Assembly (NCBI RefSeq): GCF_012396615.1
Contig: NZ_JAAXPV010000009.1
Location: 1 to 64,000, forward strand
Length of the DNA stretch: 64,000 nucleotides
DNA from: Rothia terrae
GTDB lineage: Bacteria > Actinomycetota > Actinomycetes > Actinomycetales > Micrococcaceae
Direction of reading: 5' to 3'
Shown here: piece after piece, positions 53,749 through 61,935 of the stretch
How positions within the stretch are numbered: the stretch's first letter is position 1
Layout: each line of letters begins with the position of its first letter
Notes under the pieces: model-generated
The model's input: only the letters and a program-made list of their open reading frames with translations
Told to the model about the DNA's origin: nothing
Database searches by the model: none
Position numbers and translations under genes: made by a program

Positions 53749-54057
53749 ACAGCTCCCGGGTAAGGTATCTACAGCAACAGGCAGCTACACACTACATCGT
53801 TCCTAAGATACGTAGAGATGAAATTTCATACTAAGCCGAATCACTCCAAAAAGTGAGGGTAACGAAGAAAAATTCAGTGCGCTCTTAGGCAAATATCAGG
53901 TTACGAGTGATGTATCTAGCCTCAATTTGATGTAGGCTCGATAGTAGTTGAATATGTCACAAAGATTTTTAGTGGTAGGTGGCTACGAGGTTTAGCTGAA
54001 CCACGCGTACCATTTACACAGTTTTTCAAACACACTGAAATTGATTTAAGGAGAACA
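53749..54057. other. 309-bp gap between marP and crp
   Basis: No gene. It must hold both promoters of the divergent genes. I see TGTCACA at about 53956, which resembles a half CRP/GlxR site, but no full palindrome, and no hairpin or repeat. Confidence 0.4.
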
Positions 54058-54735
54058 ATGGATATTGAAGTACTGCGTCGCGCACCGCTGTTCGCACAGC
54101 TCGATGACGAAGCATTTGCAGCTTTGACCGAAGACATTACCGAGGTTGATTTGACCCGCGGCGCAACCCTTTTCTACGAAGGCGATCCCGGCGATCAGCT
54201 CTACTTCGTTGTCTCAGGCAAGATCAAGCTCGGCCGCACCGCATCGGACGGACGCGAGAACCTCGTTGCTATTCTCGGCCCCGGCGAAATCTTCGGTGAA
54301 ATGGCTCTGTTCGATCCTTCACCGCGTTCAACCAGCGCAACCGCTGTGTCAGAAACCCGTCTGGCTGGTGTAAAGCACGAGTCACTGCGCAAGGCAATGG
54401 AGAAGTCACCGAGCATCTCAGCTCAGGTTCTCCAGGCTCTTGCCCGCCGCCTGCGCCGCACCAACGAAAACCTCGCAGACCTGGTCTTCTCAGACGTTCC
54501 CGGTCGCGTTGCAAAGGCACTGCTCGACTTGGCTGACCGCTTCGGTCGCCCCGCAACCGACGGTGTTCTCGTTGCACACGAACTGACTCAGGAAGAGCTG
54601 GCTCAGCTGGTTGGCGCATCACGCGAAACCGTGAACAAGGCTCTTGCTGAATTCGTTTCACGCGGCTGGATTCGCTTGGAAGCACGCGCGGTCGTTATTC
54701 TCGACCTGCAGCGTCTGCGCAACCGCTCACGCTAA
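54058..54735 (+). CDS. crp: CRP/FNR-family regulator (actinobacterial CRP/GlxR type)
   Basis: 225 aa. N-terminal cyclic-nucleotide-binding domain (DPGDQLYFVVSGKIKL; GPGEIFGEMALFDPSPRSTS, the phosphate-binding cassette), long dimer helix, C-terminal winged helix with recognition helix TQEELAQLVGASRETVNKAL. AGGAGA precedes the ATG. Counterpart of Rv3676 (CRP) and GlxR of corynebacteria, a global cAMP-responsive regulator. Strong terminator after it. Confidence 0.93.
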   Translation: MDIEVLRRAPLFAQLDDEAFAALTEDITEVDLTRGATLFYEGDPGDQLYFVVSGKIKLGRTASDGRENLVAILGPGEIFGEMALFDPSPRSTSATAVSETRLAGVKHESLRKAMEKSPSISAQVLQALARRLRRTNENLADLVFSDVPGRVAKALLDLADRFGRPATDGVLVAHELTQEELAQLVGASRETVNKALAEFVSRGWIRLEARAVVILDLQRLRNRSR

Positions 54736-54770
54736 GCATAAGCTAGCGCATCAGCGCATAGTTTTAAATG

Positions 54771-54824
54771 CCGAGAGGGGGGCGGAGAAGACTTCAAGTC
54801 TTCTCCGCCCCCCTCGGTCTTTTC
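54771..54824. terminator. Strong terminator after crp
   Basis: Over 20-bp stem from CCGAGAGGGGGGCGGAGAAG to its complement, then TCTTTT. It also lies 35 bp past the convergent Nudix stop. Confidence 0.92.
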
Positions 54825-54858
54825 AGCTTGCAAGAATTCCCTTGAGAGTGAACCTGCT

Positions 54859-55872
54859 TTACTCGCTAGGAACAACCGCAGCCGTTGCAGGGAATGTTCG
54901 CGTGGACCGCGCGTCCTGCACACCTGGCTCGCTAAAAGACAGGTAGCACTTACCGTTGGCTGCCATCTTGGTCTCCGGTTTCTTGAGATCAATGACGCGT
55001 TTCTTAGACAGGAAGGCAATGGCGCTCGGAGCTTTAGCAATGGATTCCAAAACGCACAGGACGCCCGGGTTCACTAGCTCTTCCAAGGTCTTGCCAACGG
55101 TGTCGGGCTGACCGATTGCGTCACCCAGTTCTGTGGTTGCACGGTGATCCAAAAGTTCCTGCGCTGAAAGCCACTGCCCCCAAATGCCCTTGCCTTCAAG
55201 TAGCGTAGGCTTTTGTCCAACCGGTACAGCGGCAGCGAAGTAGTGAACATCGTAGCGCTTGTGGAAGTAATCCGGTGACTGCCAACGGGCAATAGGCTTG
55301 AGCAAATCGGCCCGCAACTTAAGATTACGCTTGCTCAAAAAGTCGTTGAAGTCCTTGCTTTGACTAGCAATAGCCACGCGAGAACTCATGTTCTCGTGAG
55401 TATTGAGAGTCTCGACAGTACTGGTGTCATCAACACCTGCCAGAAGCAAACCGGTTTCTTCAAAGACCTCACGGATAGCAGCGGTGACAGCTGCGCGCGC
55501 AGTCTTTGGATTATGCTCGCCGAATTTCTCAGCCCACTGAGTCTCACTCGGGCCAACCCAGGGCTGCATATTCGCATCGTCGTAAATAGCAAGACCACCG
55601 GGGAACGCAACGCGTCCCATCGGCGACTTATAGCGGTAGGTCATGTACGTCTCAACGCCGTTAGAGCCATCGCGCACAAAAATGACGATAGCCGCCGGCT
55701 TAGAGTTACACACCACCTCAGCGCCCTCTTCAATCCACGAACGAGCAGAATCCTGCTGCGACTCAGGAATAGAGTAGTGGCGTTCAGCCTGCTCACCGCG
55801 CGGGCTCAGCTTAGTCTCTTTACGCGGACGCACCGTCTTCAGCGCACCGGTGTAGAGGGCGGGGTTAGACAT
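54859..55872 (-). CDS. Nudix hydrolase
   Basis: 337 aa from the ATG at 55872; the start overlaps the RidA stop by eight bases. Nudix elements: RVAFPGGLAIYDD, a 40-residue insertion, then AIREVFEETGLLLAG. RYKSPMGRVAFPGG before the box resembles the NUDT19-like CoA-diphosphatase group, though substrate remains open. C-terminal 90 residues have a SALSEPG-like end and no known motif. Confidence 0.83.
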   Translation of the reverse strand: MSNPALYTGALKTVRPRKETKLSPRGEQAERHYSIPESQQDSARSWIEEGAEVVCNSKPAAIVIFVRDGSNGVETYMTYRYKSPMGRVAFPGGLAIYDDANMQPWVGPSETQWAEKFGEHNPKTARAAVTAAIREVFEETGLLLAGVDDTSTVETLNTHENMSSRVAIASQSKDFNDFLSKRNLKLRADLLKPIARWQSPDYFHKRYDVHYFAAAVPVGQKPTLLEGKGIWGQWLSAQELLDHRATTELGDAIGQPDTVGKTLEELVNPGVLCVLESIAKAPSAIAFLSKKRVIDLKKPETKMAANGKCYLSFSEPGVQDARSTRTFPATAAVVPSE

Positions 55873-56341
55873 ACTCAACGATGATTTCTACCTCAACCGG
55901 TGAATCCAGCGGTAGTACCGGAACACCAACAGCGCTGCGAGCATGACGACCAGCATCGCCAAAAACATCACCCAACAGCTCAGAAGCACCGTTAATAACG
56001 GCGGGCTGGGCGGTAAATGAAGGATCTGAAGACACAAAACCTACAACCTTAACCACCTTGGTCACGCGGTCAAGATCGCCAATAACAGACTTAACAGCAG
56101 CCAACGCATTCAGCGCAGAGATAGCGGCGTACTTTTTAGCGTCCTCAGGGCTCACAAAGCCCTCGCCCTCATTGACCTTACCGGTTTCAGGCAACGCGCC
56201 TTCAACGAAAGGCAACTGACCGGAGGTGTACACGTAGTTACCGCTAGTAACAGCAGGAACATACGACGCGACGGGGGCAGCAACCTCAGGAAGGGTAAAC
56301 CCTAATTCTGCGAGGCGGTTTTCAACGCGATTTTCACTCAT
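55865..56341 (-). CDS. RidA/YjgF-family protein
   Basis: 158 aa, Rid superfamily, which hydrolyses reactive enamines/imines. Family landmarks: GNYVYTSGQLPFVEG, SALNALAAVKSVIGDLDRV, and a C-terminal GVPVLPLDSPVEVEIIVEY. The longer form (insert around residues 50-60) is the subgroup seen as Rv3678c next to crp and ponA2 in mycobacteria, whose activity is less well known. The classical substrate Arg (about position 105 in RidA) is not obvious, so the reaction is uncertain. Confidence 0.87.
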   Translation of the reverse strand: MSENRVENRLAELGFTLPEVAAPVASYVPAVTSGNYVYTSGQLPFVEGALPETGKVNEGEGFVSPEDAKKYAAISALNALAAVKSVIGDLDRVTKVVKVVGFVSSDPSFTAQPAVINGASELLGDVFGDAGRHARSAVGVPVLPLDSPVEVEIIVEYV

Positions 56342-56386
56342 GATTGAGACTTCTTTACAAAGAGATACAAGTATGTGCAGGGGTAA

Positions 56387-56430
56387 ATAACGACCGAACC
56401 CTCACTGATCGGTGAGGCTTCGGCCGTTAT
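56387..56430 (-). terminator. Terminator between the DUF4177-like gene and ridA
   Basis: Nineteen-bp stem ATAACGACCGAACCCTCAC with GTGAGGCTTCGGCCGTTAT (two mismatches) 15 bp after the small gene. Confidence 0.75.
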
Positions 56431-56445
56431 CGGTTATAAGATTAT

Positions 56446-56646
56446 TTAGCTTTTCTTACGCTTAAAGTATGCAATCGGGTTGCCCTGAGTCGGTGCGACC
56501 ATATTGCCGGCAGGCGCGCTACCAGCTGCAGCAGGCGCACCGGGAAGCACGGTTACGAGCTCCCAGCCGTCTTCACCCCAGCTATCGAGGATCTGCTTAG
56601 TCGCGTGAATCATCAAGGGCACAGTTGCGTATTCCCATTTATCCAT
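56446..56646 (-). CDS. DUF4177-like small protein
   Basis: 66 aa from the ATG at 56646. MDKWEYATVPLMIHATKQIL and SWGEDGWELVTVLPG match DUF4177 (WEY.. and GWELV), with a C-terminal AYFKRKKS. In mycobacteria the counterpart (Rv3678A) also precedes the RidA gene. Function unknown. Likely leaderless; its -10 lies within a palindrome. Confidence 0.8.
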   Translation of the reverse strand: MDKWEYATVPLMIHATKQILDSWGEDGWELVTVLPGAPAAAGSAPAGNMVAPTQGNPIAYFKRKKS

Positions 56647-56647
56647 G

Positions 56648-56664
56648 TGCACTAGCCTAGTGCA
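56648..56664 (-). promoter_or_regulatory. Palindrome covering the -10 of the DUF4177-like gene
   Basis: TGCACTAG, one base, CTAGTGCA, a perfect inverted repeat that ends one base before the ATG. It contains TAGGCT (minus strand, 56654-56659), a TANNNT -10 seven bases upstream of the start. A protein bound here would block transcription start. Confidence 0.5.
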
Positions 56665-56811
56665 TCAGACGGGTGTTTCTCACAGTCCATCTCAAGATTG
56701 TGGCTAAATGAACTTTAGTTTTTAAGGCGCAATCTCAACAGTGCGAGTTGAAACACCCCTATTTTGAGCTTTCGTGAAACTTTTTACGCTTTGATTTTCA
56801 GGTTGGGCTTG

Positions 56812-56817
56812 TAAACT
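56812..56817 (+). promoter_or_regulatory. Predicted -10 of the penicillin-binding protein gene, leaderless
   Basis: TAAACT, six bases before the ATG at 56824, identical to the hexamer at menE. Confidence 0.55.
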
Positions 56818-56823
56818 AAAGCA

Positions 56824-58941
56824 ATGGCCTCATCCAAGAATGCTCGTAAAAAGCGCAAGCCCAGTGATTTTCTGCAATTCCTTGCACTGTCAATTATTGC
56901 TGGCTTTGTAACTGCTGGACTGTTGGTGCCGCCAACAGCAGCCGCTGGTATTGCAGCAACTTCTTCTATTAACTGGTTTAAGGGACTGCCAGACAACATG
57001 TCAGACGGTCCTTTGTCTAAGCCCTCCACCTTGTACGCGAACGACGGTAAGACCAAACTGGCTACCTTCTACTCGCAGAACCGTACTGAAGTTCCGCTGA
57101 ACAAGATTTCGCAGAACATGCAGGACGCGATTATTGCGGTGGAAGACCGTACCTTCTACGATCACGGCGCAGTCTCACCGATTGGTATTGCGCGTGCTCT
57201 CGTCAATAACTTTATGCGTCCCGGTAACCGTCAGGGCGCGTCCACCCTCACCCAGCAGTACGTCAACAACCTCTTGATCGACGCCGCTGAACAGTCAGGT
57301 GGCGACGCGAACGCAACCATCGGTGCAAACAAGGGCTACATCGACAAAATCATGGAAATGAAGCTTGCGATTTCTATGGAAGAAAACAAGTCGAAAGACG
57401 AGATTCTTGAGGGCTACCTCAACGTCGTTAACCTCGGTGGCACCAACTACGGTGTTGAAGCTGCATCGCAGTACTACTGGGGTATTCCCGCGTCTAAGCT
57501 CAACCCTGCTCAGGCGGCTACCCTCGCAGGCATGGTTCAGGCACCTAACCTGTACCGCCCCGATGTTAACCCCGAGTACTCCAAAGAACGTCGCAACGTT
57601 GTTCTTGGCACCATGCTTCGCGACGGCAAAATTACTCAGGCTGAATACGATGACGCCGTGAATTCAGAGCTCGATCTCGATATTCATGAGACCGACAGCG
57701 GCTGTTCAGCAGCGGGCGATAACGCATACTTCTGTAACTACGCGATGACCAAGCTGTACCAGGATGAGAGCTTCGGTGCTACTTACGAAGACCGCGTAGC
57801 TAACATCTACCGCGGTGGCTACAAGATTGTTTCCACCCTCGATATGAACGCGCAGAAGTCAGCTAAGAACGTTGTTGAAGCAACTCAGCCCTCCACCAAC
57901 AACCCCGACGACGTTAACACCTCCTTGGTTTCAGTAGAACCCAAGAACGGTAGCGTTGTGGCAATGGCTCAGAACTCCAACTACGGTGATGCTCAGGACG
58001 ACAACTCCACCTCGCTGTATAACTACAACGTCAACGCCGCTGATGGTGGTACCGCTGGCTTCCAGCCCGGTTCAACCTTCAAGCCCGTTGTTCTGGCTCA
58101 GTGGATTAACTCCGGCAAGTCCGTCAACCAGGTCATCGACGGCACCCGCTTGAACTACCCCGCTGATACCCGTTGGAGCGCTCGATGCCTCGACGGCGGT
58201 GCCTACTACTACAACGAGAAGCCTCAGGGCTGGACCTTCCAAAACGCTGAAGGCGGCTACCAGCAGTGGGGCACCGTAGCGTTCGGTCTGAAGAACTCAA
58301 TTAACTCCTTCTTGTACAGCATGGTCAACCAGCTTGACCTCTGCGACATTCAAGACATGGCAGGCAAACTGCAAATCAAGGACTACCAGGGCAACGTGGC
58401 ATACCGCCCCAACCAGCTGGCGTCCAACATCGGTTCTGTAGAAGTCGCGCCCCTGACTATGGCGTCCGCTTACGCTACCTTCGCTAACGAGGGTAAGTAC
58501 TGCGAACCCCGTTCAACCACCAAGGTGCTTGACCGCAAGGGCGACGTGAAAAAGGAATACAAGCCCGATTGTTCGCAGGCTATTTCTAAGGACGTTGCGA
58601 ACGGTGTGAGCTACGTGCTCAAGCAGGTTCTGGTCGATGGCTCCGGCTACCAGCGCGGCATTGGCTTGCCCGACGCATCCGCTGCGAAGACCGGTACTAC
58701 CGATAACTCAACCCAGACCTGGACTGTTGGCTACACCAAGGGTCTAGCAACCGCCTCATGGGTTGGTAACCTGGCTCAGGGTTCACGTTCACTGAACAAC
58801 CTGTCCATCAATGGCCAGTCTCGTGATTACGTTGACGGTGCTACCTACGCAGGTAAGCAGTGGCAGACCTTCATGCAAGAAACTGCTCGCCGTTACAATA
58901 CCGATAAGTTCGCTCAGCCTCCGGCTAACGTGACTAACTAA
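56824..58941 (+). CDS. Bifunctional penicillin-binding protein (class A, PonA2-like)
   Basis: 705 aa. Short basic cytoplasmic start, one membrane helix (about 19-45), GT51 glycosyltransferase (VEDRTFYDHGAVSPIGIARA; GASTLTQQYVNNLL; NLGGTNYGVEAASQYYWG), then a transpeptidase with PGSTFKPVVLAQW (catalytic Ser), NSINSFLYSM (SxN) and AAKTGTTDNSTQTWTVGY (KTGT). It polymerises and crosslinks peptidoglycan. No PASTA domain, and the C-terminus is short. Counterpart of ponA2 (Rv3682), but the WhiB4 and ArsA-like genes between it and RidA in mycobacteria are absent. Confidence 0.94.
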   Translation: MASSKNARKKRKPSDFLQFLALSIIAGFVTAGLLVPPTAAAGIAATSSINWFKGLPDNMSDGPLSKPSTLYANDGKTKLATFYSQNRTEVPLNKISQNMQDAIIAVEDRTFYDHGAVSPIGIARALVNNFMRPGNRQGASTLTQQYVNNLLIDAAEQSGGDANATIGANKGYIDKIMEMKLAISMEENKSKDEILEGYLNVVNLGGTNYGVEAASQYYWGIPASKLNPAQAATLAGMVQAPNLYRPDVNPEYSKERRNVVLGTMLRDGKITQAEYDDAVNSELDLDIHETDSGCSAAGDNAYFCNYAMTKLYQDESFGATYEDRVANIYRGGYKIVSTLDMNAQKSAKNVVEATQPSTNNPDDVNTSLVSVEPKNGSVVAMAQNSNYGDAQDDNSTSLYNYNVNAADGGTAGFQPGSTFKPVVLAQWINSGKSVNQVIDGTRLNYPADTRWSARCLDGGAYYYNEKPQGWTFQNAEGGYQQWGTVAFGLKNSINSFLYSMVNQLDLCDIQDMAGKLQIKDYQGNVAYRPNQLASNIGSVEVAPLTMASAYATFANEGKYCEPRSTTKVLDRKGDVKKEYKPDCSQAISKDVANGVSYVLKQVLVDGSGYQRGIGLPDASAAKTGTTDNSTQTWTVGYTKGLATASWVGNLAQGSRSLNNLSINGQSRDYVDGATYAGKQWQTFMQETARRYNTDKFAQPPANVTN

Positions 58942-58956
58942 AGGTTGAATAATTTT

Positions 58957-59910
58957 ATGAAGACCTCTTCTTCATCGACTGTGGCAGCGTCTGCCGCAAC
59001 TCTCGCAAAGGTAACCGGTTCGGTTGCCGCCGCGGGTGTTGTGGCGGGGGCTGCCACAGCCGCATATGCTCATTTTTACGAACTCAACAACTTCAAGGTT
59101 CGCCACGAGACCCTGCCCGTTCTCCCGGCGGGAACTCCGGACTTCACGATTTTGCATATCTCGGATATGCACATGATTCCCGGGCAAACTAAGAAGCACA
59201 ATTTCATGCATTCGCTGGCTGCGATCCAACCCGATCTCGTGATTAATACCGGCGATAATCTCTCGCACATGGGTGCGCTCCCCTCACTGGTGGATGCGCT
59301 CGACCCGCTCTTTGATTTCCCCGGCGTATACGTACCCGGCTCAAACTGCTATTTCGCACCCGAGCTGAAGAATCCCTTGCGCTACTTCAAAGGCCCCTCA
59401 AAACGCGGTCCAGAAGAAGAACCGCAGGCACTGCCCACGCAGAGGATGCACGACGCCTTCAACGCGCGCGGCTGGATTGATTTGATTAACCGCTATGAGA
59501 CCCTGTCCATCAACGGACTGCGCCTTGAGTTCTCGGGTGTCGACGATCCGCACATCGGGTACGACGAGCATCCGGGTTTCGCGCCTTCCGCTACGCAGAT
59601 TACTGATGAGCCGTCCGTGCGTTTAGGTGTGGCTCACGCTCCCTACCTGCGTACACTCAATGCATTTGTAGACGACGGCGCACAGGCAATTTTTGCCGGT
59701 CACACGCACGGTGGTCAGGTCTGCCTACCCGGCGGACGCGCACTGGTATCTAACTGCGATATTGAGCCGTCACGCGCTAAGGGCGTTAGCCTGCAAAACG
59801 GTGTTCCCGTTCAGATTTCTGCGGGGCTGGGAACCTCACGTTACGCGGCGGTGCGCCTCTTCTGCCCGCCCGAAGCAATCGTGGTGGCACTGACGGCAAG
59901 CGATAAGTAG
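58957..59910 (+). CDS. Metallophosphoesterase
   Basis: 317 aa from the ATG at 58957; a TTG four codons earlier is possible, with AAAGG next to it. The N-terminus has a hydrophobic, Ala-rich segment (about 12-40), likely a membrane anchor. Calcineurin-like motifs: ILHISDMHM, VINTGDNLSHMG, PGSNCYF (the usual GN[HD] is altered to SN-C), AHAPYLR and FAGHTHGGQVCLPG. The His of the GNH motif appears replaced by Cys, as in several actinobacterial members. Counterpart of Rv3683, downstream of ponA2. Substrate unknown. Confidence 0.86.
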   Translation: MKTSSSSTVAASAATLAKVTGSVAAAGVVAGAATAAYAHFYELNNFKVRHETLPVLPAGTPDFTILHISDMHMIPGQTKKHNFMHSLAAIQPDLVINTGDNLSHMGALPSLVDALDPLFDFPGVYVPGSNCYFAPELKNPLRYFKGPSKRGPEEEPQALPTQRMHDAFNARGWIDLINRYETLSINGLRLEFSGVDDPHIGYDEHPGFAPSATQITDEPSVRLGVAHAPYLRTLNAFVDDGAQAIFAGHTHGGQVCLPGGRALVSNCDIEPSRAKGVSLQNGVPVQISAGLGTSRYAAVRLFCPPEAIVVALTASDK

Positions 59911-59939
59911 TCTCTAGATAATAGGTCTTGAATCAGAGT

Positions 59940-60002
59940 CGGACGCACTTTGCCAGCACCCTATAAACGCCAACCGACGTCAGCTGGCTGCAGTTGCGTC
60001 CG
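59940..60002. repeat. Nested hairpin after the metallophosphoesterase gene
   Basis: CGGACGCA (59940-59947) pairs with TGCGTCCG (59995-60002) and GCCAGC (59952-59957) with GCTGGC (59983-59988). No T run. It lies 30 bp after the stop; a second, typical terminator follows. Confidence 0.5.
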
Positions 60003-60046
60003 GCCCTGTCCCGACTAACTTTCGCTTTCCCATCTATCTGTTCTTC

Positions 60047-60083
60047 AAAGTGCAACAGGTTTATATGACCTGTTGCACTTTTT
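60047..60083. terminator. Terminator before the ABC exporter genes
   Basis: Fourteen-bp stem AAAGTGCAACAGGT/ACCTGTTGCACTTT followed by TT; it ends 28 bp before the ABC start. Confidence 0.88.
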
Positions 60084-60097
60084 CGTTTCCGTCCGGG

Positions 60098-60105
60098 TAT
60101 ATTTT
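60098..60105 (+). promoter_or_regulatory. Predicted -10 of the ABC exporter genes, leaderless
   Basis: TATATT and TATTTT overlap here; the latter ends six bases before the ATG at 60112. Confidence 0.45.
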
Positions 60106-60111
60106 AGAAAC

Positions 60112-61935
60112 ATGAGCCTTATCCGAAGTCGCCGCGTGCCCGTTCCGCCTCCATTAGAGAACGACGCCACGGCTGACGTCGGGCTCTGGCAATATATGAG
60201 GCCTATTCGCGCCAAATGGCTACTAGGTGTTCTCGTGGCTATTTCTTCGACTTCGGTAGCGCTCTCCATTCCGCAGGTGCTGGCGTGGGTCATCGACCAC
60301 CTCGTCGGCTCAGATTCCCCTAGCCGCAGGCAGGTTCTGCTGGGTGGCACCATCATGATTGCGCTAGGTCTTCTTCAATCCGGGCTCATGTTCCTGCGCC
60401 GCATGCTGATTATTGACACCTCCACGACTGTTGAGATGACCATGCGCATGCGTCTTTTCGATCAGCTGATGCGCCTGCCGCTTTCATTTCACGATGCCTG
60501 GGGCTCTGGCCAGCTGCTGACCCGTTCCACCTCTGACCTTGCCCTAATTCGCCGCTGGGTCTCCTTTGGATCAGTCCAAGCGATCACCTCTGGCGCTGCC
60601 CTCTGTGTAGGTATCTTCTACCTCTCCCACGGTTCGGGATTACTGGCGCTGATCTTTCTTGCTTCTGTGCCCGTTACTCTCGTTGTTCTGTGGCGTTTTC
60701 AGAAGAAGATGAAGGCTCTGACCCGAAAATCCCAGCAGCAGTCCGGCGACCTTGCCACCAAAGTTGAAGAATCAGTTCAGGGTATTCGCGTACTCAAGGC
60801 TCTGGGGCAGGGTTCTAACGCGCTCGACAGGTTCAAAACCGGGGCTGCTGAGCTCATGGATACCGAAATGGCACGTTCCCGTGCTCAGGGCTCAACCTTC
60901 GTGGCGACGTCCACCATTACCGCTATCACCCTCGCTATTTCTCTCTGGGTAGGACTTCGCCAGGTTGCATCAGGGTCTTTGAGCGTGGGTGAGCTGACCG
61001 CTTTCTTCGCCACCATTGCCCTGCTTTCGCCCCACGTTGAGCGTGCCAGCCAGCTCATGGGCATGTGGTTGGACGCCCGCGTTGCGGTAGACCGTCACCG
61101 CGAAGTCATGAGCACTCCTGCAGGTGAAAATATAGTGCTGGTAAACGGTGCTACCGTGCCCGCAGTATCTTCTGGTGAGGCAGCATCCCTTGCCTTTGAA
61201 CACGCTACTTTTGCGTATGAGGACGCGGCAGCTCCGGTTCTTTCTGATATTTCGCTGGACGTGCGCCCTGGTGAGATTCTTGCACTGGTAGGCCCCACCG
61301 GTAGCGGTAAATCAACCCTTTTGCAGTTGCTCCCCCGGCTGTATGAGCTCGATTCTGGAAGCATTTTTCTGGACGAGCAAGACATCGCGCAGATGGATTT
61401 ACCCGAGCTACGCTCAGCCATGAGCATTGCTTTTGAGGAGCCCGTGCTTTTCTCATCCTCTGTCAGAGATAACGTCTTGCTGGGAGTCAATCGCGAGCGC
61501 ATGAGCGAGGCTGAACAGGAGCAGATTCTTCGTGATGCTCTGCGGGTTTCGTCTTCTGATTTTGCGGCTCAGTTGCCCGAGGGTGTAGATACTCTGATTG
61601 GTGAAGAGGGGCTTTCGCTATCTGGCGGTCAGCGGCAGCGTCTCTCGCTGGCTCGCGCCATCGCTGCGCACCCGCGCATCCTGCTTCTTGACGATCCGCT
61701 CTCAGCGCTGGATGTGCGCACCGAAGAAGCTGTAGTGAGCATGCTCAAAGAACATCTAAGGCACACCACGACTCTACTCACAGCCCACCGCCCGTCGACA
61801 GTGGCGTTGGCTGACCGCGTCGCCTTGCTCGAAAACGGAAAAATTACGGCTATTGGTACGCACCAGCAGATGATGCGCAATCCCAGCTATGCCCGGCTGA
61901 TGATGCTGGATGAGCAGAAAGGCGAGGTGGCATAA
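60112..61935 (+). CDS. ABC exporter half-transporter with degenerate ATP site
   Basis: 607 aa: six-helix membrane domain (about 35-310), then an ATPase. Walker A ALVGPTGSGKSTLLQ and signature LSGGQRQRLSLARA are normal, but Walker B ends ILLLDDPLSALD, with Asp in place of the catalytic Glu, and the Q-loop reads IAFEEPVLF with Glu where Gln is usual. These changes are typical of the non-hydrolysing half of heterodimeric exporters (as in TM287/288 and BmrCD). The next gene overlaps by one base (TAATG) and has the intact site. Cargo unknown. Frame extends to 60073 but into the terminator. Confidence 0.92.
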   Translation: MSLIRSRRVPVPPPLENDATADVGLWQYMRPIRAKWLLGVLVAISSTSVALSIPQVLAWVIDHLVGSDSPSRRQVLLGGTIMIALGLLQSGLMFLRRMLIIDTSTTVEMTMRMRLFDQLMRLPLSFHDAWGSGQLLTRSTSDLALIRRWVSFGSVQAITSGAALCVGIFYLSHGSGLLALIFLASVPVTLVVLWRFQKKMKALTRKSQQQSGDLATKVEESVQGIRVLKALGQGSNALDRFKTGAAELMDTEMARSRAQGSTFVATSTITAITLAISLWVGLRQVASGSLSVGELTAFFATIALLSPHVERASQLMGMWLDARVAVDRHREVMSTPAGENIVLVNGATVPAVSSGEAASLAFEHATFAYEDAAAPVLSDISLDVRPGEILALVGPTGSGKSTLLQLLPRLYELDSGSIFLDEQDIAQMDLPELRSAMSIAFEEPVLFSSSVRDNVLLGVNRERMSEAEQEQILRDALRVSSSDFAAQLPEGVDTLIGEEGLSLSGGQRQRLSLARAIAAHPRILLLDDPLSALDVRTEEAVVSMLKEHLRHTTTLLTAHRPSTVALADRVALLENGKITAIGTHQQMMRNPSYARLMMLDEQKGEVA

